From positions 62,001 through 126,000 of the forward strand of contig NC_060957.1 of NCBI RefSeq assembly GCF_910589235.1: DNA of 64,000 nt. The letters are read 5' to 3'. Shown piece after piece: positions 1 to 13,700 of the stretch. The notes beneath the pieces were generated by a model that saw only the letters and a program-made list of their open reading frames with translations, did no database searches and was not told the origin of the DNA. Source of the DNA: Vespa crabro (lineage: Eukaryota; Arthropoda; Insecta; Hymenoptera; Vespidae). The position numbers and the translations under genes are program-made. Numbering within the stretch: the first letter of the stretch is position 1; each line of letters opens with the position of its first letter.

Positions 1-1456
1 ATTGAAGATACGAAAATTCGTTTTTCCATTCTTTTTATTTTTTTTCCTCCCTTTTAAGAAACCATTAAAAAGTAAGAAGTAAACGATGAAGCACGAAGGT
101 GACCGATTAAATTTGAGTTAATTGCTTCGATTAGAGCACTAATTCGAGTCGAGGAAATCTGGGACGCTAATTGTCCTGCAATTAGAGCAACCCGCGCATA
201 GAAGTCGAAATAAAATGATGATAGTCGAGTATCGTAAAATAACACAAAGGAGAAACGTTAATTTATGTTATAAAATGTTATCTTTTTAAGATAGAGAACT
301 TTGGATTGCGAATTTTCCTCAAAGCAAAATTATTGATTTTAAATTTGAAGATCTCCAATTATCTCTTGCGTGAGCCAATTTTAGAAAGTGGAAATCTTTG
401 TTTAAAGGACCACTCGAAAAATCATGGACTTGGATGCGTTCTATCTCGAAATTCGTTCTATCTCGCGGGAACTTTCCACTCGAGTACCTTAAGACAAGTT
501 ACTTTCCCATTTGAATCGATTGTCTTCAATCGGATTTTCGTCTTCGTCGACGGTCCGGCGTCTATTCAGTGATGAAAGAAAAAGAAAAAACGAAGGAAAA
601 AAAGAAAAAAGATTAAAACGAAAGAACGTAGAAAAATAAGATCACAGATAACAAAAGTGCGATATTTAACGTTATTTACGTTTAATAAGTCTTATCGTCT
701 TATGCGAGATTTCGCAGTCGAAAAAAATAAATCTTCGCACTGGACACTAAGAATGGTTTCGTGCAAGTCCACAGTTAAATTTACATATACACGATTCTGA
801 TTTACATAAACTGTACAAACCGACTAATTCTGTTTGCGATACAAGTCAGACAAAAGCGTAGACAGATATATACGTATATTTAAAAAGTCTGTCCTATCAA
901 TTAAATTACACTAAAAATTTGAACTTGACTCAGACGATTCGATCATTTATTCGTCGTTTTAGCCGCCTTCGATTTCGATGAAACTGTACAGGTCGATAGA
1001 GTCTTACTTCATCAGCTAAAGAGAAGTCTAAGAGTAATTTTCATCCTTAAAAATGTTATTATCGCAGGAATATATCTTGTTATTGCATCGAAATTATTTT
1101 GTACAAAGGCATTTTAGTGATCTTTTAAAAAAATTTTCAAATCAAAATGAAAACGAAGATTTTACTCTAAGAAAGGACTATGAAAAAAGAGGTATCAGTA
1201 TTTTGCTTGTGGAACAAAGGGGAGGAAATACCGATAAAAGAAAAGAAAAGGAAAGAAAAGAAAAGAAAAAGGATCCTTCGTTGGGTCCTCCGTGAGGGAA
1301 ATATAATTAGATTATCGTTCCTGGATAAAAGATGGTATTACCTTTATCTCAGTCTTTTTAAATCAATGTCTTTGTACGTTCGAAACTTTCTGAATAATTT
1401 CCCTAGTGATTTCTCTCTTTCTCTGTACATGTATGTATATATACATATAGATATAC

Positions 1457-1479
1457 ATATATATATATATATATATATA
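1457..1479. repeat. (TA)n microsatellite
   Basis: Uninterrupted AT alternation. Confidence 0.95.
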
Positions 1480-3493
1480 CAATACGTACATATAATATGT
1501 CCGGTTTAAATGTTTACACGCGATTATTTCCCCAAGTATTAAAAATCCACATAATGTTTGAAACAAATGTGTGATGTTATAGGGGCACAAGTGGTAGTAA
1601 TAATTGTGTGACTTTGCGATAACTTCGGAGACCAAAGGTCAATTTGAATATTTGAATGATACCCCCATATTCTTTATTACATATTTCTGTTGCTGATATC
1701 GAAACGTTTCCAACATATTGCTCATGCATGAATTTTGTACGGGCCATTGTTGAGTTATTAAGGTTTAAATTTGGCATTGCCCCAGCATTTGCGTTAGCAT
1801 CATTGCGTTACATGGACACAACGAGAAAATAACTTGGTCGGATTTTATATACCAGTGAAAAAACGATTGGATTGTGTCGCATTGATGCAAAATGTATAAA
1901 TAATGTATTTTTAATAATTGACGACACGTAAAAGAACATTAATGTCGGCGGCATGCCAATTTTAAAAATAAAACAAAACGGAACATAACGTGGGCAGAGT
2001 CCGCCATACGTTCATACGACCGATTTTCTGCTTGTTTAGGCCTTATTCACACTTGGCACTTATTCACAAAGTTTGTACAGACTATTCAAATATACCTTAT
2101 ATAAGAAGCTTTTGAACTATTGTTTTCTGCCAAAAATTTCACCAAATCTGAATATAAGTTGACTTTTAGAAAAGAATTGTTTCTTTTCCGAGGACTACAG
2201 TTTGTCTAAATTGTACTAAAGAGTCCTTACGTAATTCATTTATAGAGAAAATTGTTGAAATATTAAAAAAGCTCCTCGCTCTAAAATGAACGATAGAAAA
2301 GACCCAAGAAGATGAGTGACGCACCACCTGTAGCAATACAACTCCAATGGGTAATCGCGTTTGTTCTTTCAAGTCGAGGATGTGCGTTGTCTGTCACGTA
2401 CCAAGCTGATACGTGTACAGGATGCAGAAGTCGATTGGAAAGTAGTTAGAAATTCCCTTCATACGTGCAGCGGTTAAACGATTCGAATTATATGATCGAT
2501 ATTATTGTACGAACGATTTGTTATGTGATATTTCTTTTTAACAATGGCCACGCATGTAAGATGCATAAATTAGTACGTCTTAAGGAGACTCTCTGCTTAT
2601 CCGTTTGCAAGGATTTACGTCATGGATCATCATGGTCAAAATCTTTGTCCGATTTTGATAATTAAGGGCTCATTAGAAAGATAAAAGTTTTCTATGCGAG
2701 ATAATCGTTTCCGATTCTTGAGCAAAATATTAGTCCCTTAAGAAAAATAATGTCTAAAAATGGATCATTGTCAAGTGTCTTTTTTGCACGAATAAAAATC
2801 CGTTCACGTAAAAATCTGAAACGATCTGAATCTCGTGTAAACGATTATTTTTTGAATGAGCTCATAATCTTCAAAGTCAGACGACAATTGAGATCGTAAA
2901 AATTTAAGGTATAAATCCAGTTTTCAGCCTTTTTCCTTCTATTTATCAACCATTCGTGTCTATATGGTCGGTGGATATCTGTTCCTTTAAATGTTAATTA
3001 GTCGATCCCTAGAAAAAAAAGAAGAGGAAAGAAAAGAATCCGTATCTCTCTGATGTAACGTAAAAAAATATGCATATGTATGTTATACTACATATGTATA
3101 TTTTCATCCAAGTAAAAAAGTCTCTTTTGAAAATCGGAAATAATGATCTTGCATAATAATTGTTATCTTTCGAAGGAGCTTTTGATAAGTTCACATGTTG
3201 CATGGATTTCATCGAGATATGCTTACAATACTTTTTGCAACTTTTAGACAGATGCAAAAAAGCTAATGCACGTAAATAATGCACATCGAATATAAGAAAA
3301 GTATCTACGTCTACCTAGGAATTGCATTTTCGTTTCTCTTACGTAATACGTATTAACTTCGTACCAGCTGTTCTGTAAACATTGATGATCATACATTGTG
3401 CCTGATTTCTCAGCTCATATTCTAATTCACAAATGCACCCGGTGTGAAGTGTACAAAATACCTACTATATAAGCATATATGCCGACACGAGGA

Positions 3494-3496
<3 letters not shown>

Positions 3497-3536
<40 letters not shown>
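3497..3536. repeat. (GA)n microsatellite
   Basis: Pure GA dinucleotide run. Confidence 0.95.
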
Positions 3537-3540
<4 letters not shown>

Positions 3541-5564
3541 AAAGGGACAGAGTTCTACTAACGCGTTTTCAGTTCATTTCTTTCCGCATCTGTCTCTTAA
3601 ATCACACGCGTTTCGAACGATATTGAGTGAACAGCCTTAAAGTTTAAAAGTAGGTCACGTTTCTAAAAAGAGTGCATTAGAGTTCACTTCGATGCATTGA
3701 AAAGTAAAGTCGTTACGAATGTATGTAAGCAAGTTTATTCCTTTGTATATAACTATTTTGTAAATTATTATTATATAAAATATATTCTTAAATATGTAAT
3801 TTCAATCTCCCTTTTCCTCTCTACCAATATATGATAATTATATTTTTGATTACGTTTGTGATATTACTAAATTAAAGAGTCGTCAAACTTTGAATTTTAA
3901 ATTTAAATATAATCAGAAAATCTGAATTTATCTCGTTAAAATTCACAACGAATTATTTTTTAACAATTAATTATTTGCCAAATGGATCGTATATTTCACT
4001 TTCTTTACGGCCGGAGTTATTAGTTTGAATGTCATATATTGCAGGCACGATTTTAAAAGAAAATTGTCGAATTATTTATTACGCGAAGAAACGAATTTCA
4101 ATGCGAAATGTTTAAATGGAGGAACGAACGCTTTTAGAAATACGAGTTCCAACTGAAGTAAAATTCTTTTCCATCCACGTATAAGATTGCTCAAATCGAA
4201 ATAGAAAAAGCTGCCGATCGAGCGTCTCAAATCCGTCGAAAATAGGTTCTAGCGGAAAAAGAGAAAAAGAAAGAGAATTTTTTTTCAGCGCATTTCGTAG
4301 TAAGTGAGAATACATGTTTCGCCTCTGGCTATTTTTGAATAAAAACCCAAGGAAATACCGCTTTAATAAAAATTAGGCCTCGTCTTCGCTGAATATTATA
4401 CGACGATAAAAATTGTGCGGCCAACTAATACGAGAAAAAAGAAAGCACAGTCTCTTGTTACGTCCTACGTAAGTACGTTTATTTATTTCTTTTCCCAGGC
4501 TAAAGATTTTCTACGCTGAAGGTTTGGAATGTGTAATCTAAGGATCCATTTAGGAGAGAAAGTAAACCGATGCCTTTTTAGGATTTACCAAACGATAAGC
4601 TATCCCATTACATCGTATAATCCTTCGATACCTTATAATCCTTTGAATATAAGGCCATCAATGGAGTCAAATAACACGTTTGAAGACAATTGAAAAGATC
4701 TTGAATACCTTTGTTTATAAAAATATCTTTGTTTGTGCATTCCGATAAATTTTTCGAATTTCGCGTCGAACTACGAATCGTAGACGTTATAATCAAAATA
4801 AAGAGTAGATCTCTTGTCAGAAAAAAAATAGTCGATATTCGCCAGTCAATAATAACCCGGTAATTAATCTGTCAATAACTCTGTGATTAGTTATTACATT
4901 TGTATTCTGCATTCTTTTTAATTGCTAATTAGTTAGTAAGTCCGTATTCCGTATTCTGTGAAATCAGTAATAAACTAATTAATCTTGAAGCAGAAATTTG
5001 TGAAACTACAATTCAATTTCAAATTTCTTCTCTATTCTCTTATAACTTTTACTGAACATTATTTAGATGGAAATCTATTTTTAAAGTAACTTGAAATATT
5101 TATTTTTAATAGTCTGCTCTTAGTTTTGTTCGATTTCCACCCTCTATATCACGTCACTCGACGTGAATCCAATTCACATTCCTAATCCCTGGTGAAGATT
5201 TCACGGTCCAATCAAAAACTAATCATCTTAAATTATCCAACTGGACTTAACACATGATCTCGTCCAAATTGTCATAATGTCATATTTGTCGGTCACAATG
5301 TATGAAATTTGACATGTCGAGGTGACAAAGTAACTATTACAGTAATCCATGACGGAATCATTTTGATTCACATCGATATTATACTAATATACATATTGAC
5401 GATAATTCGAGCTTCTCATGAATATTATACCAACAATGATAGAGGTCGCTCGAGCACACGTTTTGCTTCCTCAAAGTAAACGAATTAAATTGTGTTCTTT
5501 GTTACCATACTCTTCGCTGCGGAGTTATTGCAGTGTAGTACGATCATCATGTAATTGCTTACGT

Positions 5565-5790
5565 CTACATGGACAGTTTCATTACTGTGTTCGTTATTAC
5601 TCTCGTGACAAAAAGTCCCGCCGAGACCAATGACTCCAGCATTGTATATGGAGGATTTAATCGGTCGTAAATACTATCCACCGTATGCTCTTCATTCTCA
5701 TCCAACAGACCGGCATCGATTGCATTGACATCCAGCGAAGATGAAGCCTTAGACTGGGATTGGAACGATTCCGAAGATAAGTCTTTCAAA
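5565..5790 (-). CDS. Probable terminal coding exon of an unidentified gene
   Basis: On the minus strand an acceptor (TG-repeat then CAG, 5793-5791) opens an exon of 226 bases in one frame, ending in TAG at 5567-5565. The 74 encoded residues begin LKDLSSESFQSQSKASSSLD. They continue through an acidic stretch (about 28-41) to LNPPYTMLESLVSAGLF and end ITNTVMKLSM. Base composition is richer in GC than its surroundings, and the residue mix is protein-like rather than the Phe/Lys/Ile-rich product expected from AT-rich spacer. I do not recognise the family. Earlier exons should lie to the right at unknown distance; none was found with confidence up to 53 kb. It could instead be a chance open frame; the weak polypyrimidine tract (a TG repeat) is a caution. 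Confidence 0.45.
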
Positions 5791-8579
5791 CTGACACACA
5801 CACACACATATGTATTATATATTTATATACGATATTCAATTCAAGAATCAATGAAAACCGAAATAATATCAATATAAGAAAATATATATATATTTATGTA
5901 TTTGTAGGATAGCTCTCGAGAATAAATGATTTTTCTTTTGTATTGATCATAAAGTAACCGCGTGAATGAGTTAGCAAGCTGACTAGAAAAAAAAGCGAGC
6001 ATCATGCACACGTTCGTTCGGAGTGTATTAAGCGAGCATTGCGATTTGTCAAATGGTTTATACCAACAAAGAATTCAGATTGATTGATTTTGTGAGCATG
6101 GTCTCATTTTTAAGATAAATATGTTTTGAACGAGGAGACGGCGTTCTGAAATTTTTTAAAACCTTTTTTTATGCTCAGGAACAACATTTTTGACAGGACT
6201 TTTTCGAAGAAAATAAAGCTTTTTCAAAAATTTGAACGAATCGGCTCCTCGTTTGAATCTTCATTTTTAAAATGAAACATCGTTGATCAAAATTGGTTAA
6301 GAATTATGCCCAGATTCATTGTTGATATAAACGTTGTTTCCATCATCGTTTATCGTGAAGAATAAGTCTCGTATAGTGGCGCCCCTTCAAATCTACAGTG
6401 AAAGAGACGAAGCTCCTATCTCCGCTCCTATCTCTACTGATTTCATGTAAATGCTTGAATGGTGTTTGTTTTGTTTCCATGAACTGGCCAATTTTCTAAT
6501 TATTTGTATGCTTAAGCTGATTCTCATCTCGTCAAATGTTCTGAATCCAAATGCAAGAAAACGCATTTGAACGAAATGCTTACACAAAGGACTCACTTGG
6601 TGATTTTGATTTCATTAAAAAATTATTAAATACTATTTATTAATCGTAATAACCAACGTAAATATGAAAATCTTACGACTATGCAGCTCAGATCCTACTC
6701 CGTGAACTTCGAGAGCGTCGAAAGTGGAAATAAACGGACCGAACAAACGTTTCCTCTTGCCCCTGTATTGTTCCTAAAGTAAACTCTTGTGCTCTGCATA
6801 ATACATTCTACTACGTTACATACGACGATGATGATTTATAATAATAAAGGAGAAAGCATATATTTGTAAAAAATATAACCAATCTAGACGCACTAGTGTC
6901 TCACAAAGATCTCTGTGAGATCTCCCCTTTTGCATTACATCAGCTCGCATAATGGTTTTTCATGCAAACGAACATCGTGTATAATTGCGACACATGATCA
7001 TCCATCGATAGGTATACCTAATACTAATCGGATAGGATGACAAGTACAAAGTTCCTTTAATTTTCGTCCATTACTTGTCTTTCAGCCGTATAATTGTATT
7101 ACCAGTTGATAATACTCGGTTTTGTCTTTATTCAATTTTTTGTATTTTGGTTCTTATTGACAATGTTTAACGTAAAAGGAAAAGAATCGATTTACAGAAA
7201 AGATTAGAAAAACGATCTAGGGCAGTAACCAATCAAATAAATGATCCAAAGCAGAACTTTTTATAATCTCAACGAGCACATTCAGAAAAAAATTAAGCAT
7301 ACAGGATAGACACCGCCAGAAATGTTTGCGTATTTAGCTTCTCTCAGAGATAACAACATCTCTATAATATATTATAATATATATTGATCGTTACTTCGAT
7401 CCTAAAGCAATAATGTATCGGGTAGCAGCGCTAATAGATAATAGAGTGCATAGATACTGCAGGAAAATGTCAAAGAAAATATTCAAGTGAAAATAAAAAA
7501 TTTTCCTATTTCAATTGGATGAAATATTTATACAACATGTATATGCATATGTATCTATGAATAATACAAAAAAGTTCGAAGCTACGTATGTTTGATGAAT
7601 ACTGCTTTCTATTCTCTTTTTCCTTTTTATATACTTCTTTGTTATTTTTATATATAAAAACATTTCTTCAAACATATAGCCCTTAATAAATCTACACCTT
7701 TTGGATGCATACTCATAATATTCATATATACCTCATATCAGTGAACTTCAGAAGTTCCCTGCGCATAAATATATGAAAACTTCGTCCTTATAAATATATA
7801 ATAAGTTACAGTTCGTTTTATACACGACCGCAGGGAGTTTCTTATACAATCGTCATTGCAAAAGATGTTCCCTCACTATAACTTTCGATAGAAACGGAAT
7901 ATTTCAGTTCTATTTAAAATTCTGGATAGATTAGGACGTTTTCTATTTTCTTTTTCGCAAAAATGAAGTTTTTTTTATTGTCAACGCAGAGATAATATTT
8001 TTATAATATAATTAATAATAAATGCTATTGTTCTCTATAAATTTCATTCGTGGCCGATGAAAGAATTTAACGGGCACTCCTACAATAAGTTATTTATACG
8101 ATAGCGAATAATTTTCATAACGTTTTGAAACTTTATTAATTTTTTTTTTCCAGTTAAATATATAAAATATAACGATTCAAGCATTAATCATAAGAAAATA
8201 ATTTTTTGCTTCCCACTAACATAAGCAGGCCTAATATGCTTTTCGTAAAACGAATATATATCGGCTTGCTAAAATGATTAAAGTTTACACGTAAAACGTC
8301 TATTAAGTCTGATGCAACAATTAATGTATTCACTCTTATTTATTTATTTTCTTTTTCTTCTTTTTTCTTTTTTTTTGTTTTGAGTTTCATTTTACAACAC
8401 AAGATTAATGCGCGAATTAGGAAATTTGATTTATATTTATATACGTATACGCATAGGAAAACAATGTTGAAATCTCTCGGCGTTTCTGTATCAGGTCGTT
8501 CGAAACATTTCTCTTTTTCTTTTTTTTTTTTTTTTTTTATCAAAGCTCTCATGTTTCGAAACATTTCGAAAATTTATAA
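5791..8579. other. Non-coding stretch upstream of the 5565-5790 exon
   Basis: If the exon is real this is intron. It holds the imperfect hairpin near 6.1-6.3 kb and short A/T tracts. No second exon could be supported. Confidence 0.5.
6098..6280. repeat. Imperfect inverted repeat, possible decayed MITE
   Basis: Arms 6128-6161 and 6221-6255 are complementary with mismatches around a shared AACGAGGAG core (6129-6137 against 6245-6253), and a weaker pairing extends outward. The loop is about 60 bases. No clear target duplication is seen. Confidence 0.45.
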
Positions 8580-9030
8580 TTCACGAAAGCTCTAATAAGT
8601 CAACAAAAGCATTCGAAGTAAAAAATGGATTACAACGGGGAACAGTAAATTCGCTAATACTATTCAACATTACATATTTCAACATATACTGTTTGGAAAT
8701 AACTTGGAAGAAGAGAAGATACGTCTATAAAAGCGAAGCTATCGCAGACACCGTATATTATACGCCGCGCTAACTATGAAATAAAAATGTAATACAAAAC
8801 AAATTACAAACTTTATGTGAAAAATCAATAATTGCCTGATGAACTGGAAATTAAAAATAAACCCTAACAAATATGAAACAATATTATTCCGACCTACTTT
8901 TAAAGTGGCCTCATCGAGAAGTATAAAGAATGTGAAAGAAGATTCAAATATAAGGAGGTAAAAAGTCTAGAATCACAGTACATCAGAAGCTATTGGTCAA
9001 GTATTTAGGAGTACAGGTAAAAGTTCATAA
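8580..9030 (+). pseudogene. Decayed non-LTR retrotransposon reverse transcriptase (Jockey/I-like)
   Basis: Conceptual translation in shifting + frames shows ordered RT landmarks. FEVKNGLQRGTVNSLILFNI (8612-8671) matches the xxxGLxQGTxxSPxLFNI block. AIADTVYYT (about 8738-8764) stands where the catalytic YADD box should be, with one Asp lost. NWKLKINPNKYETILFRP (about 8842-8895) matches the WxLxINPxKCETILF block. LLVKYLGVQV (about 8990-9019) matches the KYLGV block. Several stops and frame changes separate these pieces, so the copy is dead. The 5' fingers region, endonuclease and 3' tail are not recognisable. No flanking duplication was identified. Confidence 0.8.
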
Positions 9031-10061
9031 ATGAAATATTTGAAGCGTATATACAACTTGAATTTTCATATCGATCTCATAGGTTGTTTCCCCTATTCTC
9101 TTGCGTTAAGTATCATTAGAATAGAAATATTAATTATTTGTCTAGACATAATCAGAGTTTTAATTAAAAAAAATCTATTTCATTATCGTCGTCAATGTAT
9201 TAATTTACGCAAAGAATTGGAAATGACTGACCTCGATTGATGAAATCATATTTTTTTGTCTAGGTTGCGCCTTATACGACAATAACGAAACGCAATGAAC
9301 AATAAATTTTTTGATAGCTCATTCTTTTTATCTCATCGCTCGTTACTTTCACGTTGCAACTTGCAAGGCATAGGATACGTATATAATACTTGTAATAGAT
9401 TTACATGTATCATAAGGAATATCACATAGGAAAAAATGCGAAGGATAAAGTTTAAACATGCTACGTAGGATAAAATAGGAGAAGAACTGTGTCGCTCGTA
9501 TATATTATGTTAAAATTCTCTGATTAACGCAAAACTTGTTTTCCTTTTCGCATCCGTAGAAAGCGAAATAATCTCATGGCCACGTTACCATAACAACGAC
9601 TAAATTATATATAGAGTTAGCCATTAATGGGATTAACGTTATAATCCAGAAAGAAATTATTTCTCTTATCTTTTGTATATTTTTTGTTCGATTAACTTAA
9701 CACAAGATTTTTGGCTCGTTCCATAACCTATTCTCGAAAATATCATTGAATTTGGTTGGACAATCTTGACAATAGATACAAATATAAGTAATAATACGAT
9801 ACAAATTCATATATCTCTTTACGAGTTATATTACTTCTCGAGAACTTTCACTCAAGAACTTTGTACATTCTTTCTTCTTATATCTTTCTTGATTATGTTC
9901 ACACATATACAGATACATACACATACACGTATCCGTGCATATAACATCTAATCTTATTATTAGAATATAATCGAACAAATCGTATCTCTTGTTTGTGCTT
10001 GGAAGAAAGCTCACAGTATGTTTTTTATGTTAGATTCGCGAAGAACGAGAGCGGGCCAGAT

Positions 10062-10080
10062 AGAGAGAGGGAGAGAGAGA

Positions 10081-10144
<64 letters not shown>
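10062..10144. repeat. (GA)n microsatellite, long
   Basis: GA run with two GG interruptions near its start. A 21-base A tract follows at 10195-10215. Confidence 0.95.
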
Positions 10145-10148
<4 letters not shown>

Positions 10149-10586
10149 TAATTGACTACGTAATCATCGTGTTCAGAGGAACAAATTGTAATAGAAAAAA
10201 AAAAAAAAAAAAAAATTCTCGTGAAGCCTTTTTCGTTAGAGCAACACAGTATCCATTACTCTTTTCGATTGTCATCCTACGCTCAGAAAAAGAAGGTCAA
10301 AGGATAAGGTAACCAACTCTGTTACGATACGACGACTCGTGAATTTGTCAAAGCGTCGTCGAGCTCGGGTCAAAGGTCAAATAGCTTCCGCCCTCGTAAG
10401 AGAAAGAGAGAAAGAAATAGAATACGTAGAGAACATAGAAGCTGCTTCTTCTTCTTCTTCTGCACGAACACATTGACGCTTCGGAAAGTTTTGTTAGCTT
10501 CGTAAATGGGATCAGAAAGATTTTATCGTCGTTTTTAAAGTCTCGAAGTGACTCAGCCGCATTTTCTGATTTTTACCAACGATAAG

Positions 10587-10587
<1 letters not shown>

Positions 10588-10622
<35 letters not shown>
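10588..10622. repeat. (TC)n microsatellite
   Basis: Pure TC run about 440 bases after the GA run at 10.1 kb; the two are complementary and could pair as a hairpin. Confidence 0.95.
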
Positions 10623-10625
<3 letters not shown>

Positions 10626-10685
10626 TACGAAAGTCTCGCCGTTGGTCAAATGGTAGGTAGTAAAGCATAAGGTGTAGGAGTGTAG

Positions 10686-10753
10686 TAATACAGTAGTAGC
10701 AGTAGCAATAGCAGTAGTAATAGTAATGGCAGTAGTAGTAGGAGCAGTAATAT
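10686..10753. repeat. Imperfect AGT/GCA trinucleotide array
   Basis: Degenerate (AGT)n with AGC and AAT variants. It gives Thr/Ala-rich minus-strand frames that are not coding evidence. Confidence 0.85.
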
Positions 10754-13700
10754 AGCGCAACGGTTAAACCTACTACGTGGCGATGTTATCACCGAAAGTT
10801 TTGCGCCTTCGTTTTACTCTCACCCTCGTTCGTATACGACCCTCGTTCTATCGATTTTCATGGCTCCCCTCTTCTTTTTCTTTCCCCATCCTCTACTGCG
10901 CTTCCCTCGTTACTCCTACCTCTCCTTCTCTCTCACTCGTTGAAATCACAATCCACAGAGAGCAACGATACAAGTCATCTATACGAGTCCTCCGGTCAAT
11001 GGTAAAAAGATATGAATTTTGCATCCAATGTTCTTCTTTTCCTTTTCGCTTCTATCCTTTCTCTCTTCTGTCCTTCTTCTTTATACTTGTTCGTTTTCTA
11101 TTTCCAACTCTCGATTCTTTCTTTTTTTGAGCCACTGTCTAGAATATTGGCAGCATCAACGAGCATTGCTATCTTGAATGACGTTTGTTGAATACTTTTA
11201 TCCTCTTTTTGTATCGCGAGTGCGTCGTTAAAATGGGAAAAATGATAGGAATCGATACTAAGATTTCTCGTTCGAAATTATCCTGTCTAAACGATGCGCG
11301 TTTCTTCGCATCAACGAGATAAATCTGTTGAAAGTGTCTACGAATATTAAATGTATATGAAGAATATCACGTAAAGGAATTACTTTGCTTCTACGAAGAG
11401 AAGCGAATCAATGTGATCGATTATTAATTTTATTTTTAAAAATTCCTGAAGGAATTAATAATTATAATAAACAGTTATTATTTTATTTATTGCTTAGGTA
11501 AATAGATATTTTACATTAAACTTTAAGATAACAATTGCTTTAGGATAACATTTAAAATGTAATCTCTCTTCTCTCCTTTCCCTTTATGTCAAAATAGAAG
11601 AGTTCTATCTCTTAATGCGATAACGTACAAGTTTATTTATCGAATAAATCGTTTGTTTCGTAATAAAGGAAAATTCAGGCCTGTAAAGCGAGCGCAGTCG
11701 TTTATTTAGAAAAGAAAAGTAGTCATTTGCATTAATCGTGTGAATTAAAAATCATCACAGATATTTCTTTGTCGAAATTGATAGATACATCTGCGACTTA
11801 ATATTCAGTTACGATTTGAAAAGTCATGCTCCTTGTATAATTCCAAAGTAGAATAAAATAGTTTAGTCGCTTTTCAATGAAATTATTGAGGATGATGTGA
11901 GAAGTCCTCAGTCTCTAGATAACCACGTAACAATTATTGCGCAAATTATTACTGACGTGAAATAAATTATTACTAACTGAAAAAGCTTGACCGTCGGATA
12001 TTCGAACATTTCATAAATTCGGATGAATTTTATATTGCATTTTGAAAAAGGAGACAATATTGCAGAACGAATTAAGAAAACATTTCTCTCCTATTCCTCT
12101 TTCTCAACAAACATGAATTTAAGATGAAGTTCAGTGGGTCAGTAAGTACACCGAACTCGAAGATTAATCTTGTTATTTTCGTCGACGTATTCATAAAGAT
12201 ACAGGATATTATCCACGCAGATAAGAGGATTTATAGTGCGCTCGTTGAAAGCCGTTGTACCGGAAGCAAATGTATCGCTACCATTCTCGCGTAATGCCAA
12301 TTACCGTACATTGTTTGTTACATGGGAAATGTGGAAAATACAATACTATTATCGAAAGCGATCGCGTTATGATTCGCTTAAGATAAAATTTAGAATTAGG
12401 AATGAAGGATGCGCGATACATTTTGAGAATTTCGAGGCATGACGTAAAACTATGTAACGCTTGAGAGTGGTTTAGAAAAAGTGGATATCTTAAAAAAGAT
12501 TGTTGCAATTTATGAGTAACTGGGGCAGAAGGCAATCGTTCATCCGACGTAAAGAAGTTGCATGCTCAAAATACGATAACAAACGTAGAATGAAAAAAGA
12601 AAACTTCCAGGAATAATTCCAAAGAAATTGCTAAAAATTTATGAGACGCGATAATATTATCGCGAGAGAAAAAATTGTATGAAAGTCGATGGGAAAAGCA
12701 AGTTGCCATGTTTATGACAACATACTGAAAAGATATTTATTTATTCATAATATATGGATCAAGTACATTAAATACTTCATGAATGTTGAAAAAATTTATT
12801 TTAAATATTCATTGAAGAGGAATGCTTCTTAAAATATTTCTTAAAATATTCCTACGAATCAATGTAAATTAATTCTTGAATTTTGTTTCTGATAATTGTA
12901 CGAAATTCTAATAAAGTCAAAATAACTCATTGAGTCATGAAAATATAATATATAAAAGATCGTTTCTTATCCGCGTCGTTAAAAATTATGAAAGCAATCG
13001 TTTATATATCTTTGAATCGGTCAGACTCAAGGATCTATTGAGAAAATTAACGCTTCGAGCGTTTTTCAAAGTGAAAAGTACTTTTACCCGTTATCTAAAA
13101 AGCGAGTCAGCTTTGACGAAAAAAAGCACAAAAGTATCGACATAAATCGAGAAAATTCCAATATTCATTATCATTTTATAGAACGATTTCTTTATCTTGG
13201 AGTGCGATGTACTTGGTTGTTTCTTTTTTTCTCCTGCAATAATGTTTATTAATGATATAACAACGAATCGATGCATTTGCTCTTTCTACGACGATATCTT
13301 TCTTCGACGGTTATTATTGTTTTGTTATTTTCTTTCCTTTTGCGTTCTTTTATTAGGCACTACTCCCGCAACGCCGCAATGCGTAGGCATACACTCTAAT
13401 ACTTTTTTAACGAGTCCAGAAGAAATTATTTTTTTTATTTAAAAAATATCCGCTGTGTGTGCGTGTGTCTCTCAATAATCAAATCAACCATTTTACAATC
13501 AACATTTTTAATTCAATTTCTAAGAGGGTCCATTTTGTCACAAGAGTAACAAATAGTACATGACTTATGTTAGTTTAATTCTTTCTAGTTTCCCTTCTTT
13601 ATTAATGCCTTATGCAAATAAGCAAAGTTCTTCTCCCTCAAAGCGAGATACTTATCTCGAATGTTGCCCGATCTCATGATTTATTTCTTTCTCGTCGAAG

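Larger units (their letters stand above)
1..5564. other. Non-coding spacer, left edge
   Basis: AT-rich sequence with no supported gene. It holds a TA tract and a GA tract (listed separately). Open frames here are short, Phe/Ile/Lys-rich and lack splice context. The first few hundred bases left of 5565 could be the 3' UTR of the unidentified gene. Confidence 0.6.

Noticed and set aside
1980..2090. CpG-richer stretch with a repeated TTATTCACA motif
   Set aside because: Two short direct repeats only; no terminal inverted repeats or coding content.
5418..5633. 71-codon + frame overlapping the orphan exon
   Set aside because: The minus-strand frame has an acceptor, a stop at the right place and a more protein-like composition. 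Only one is likely real.
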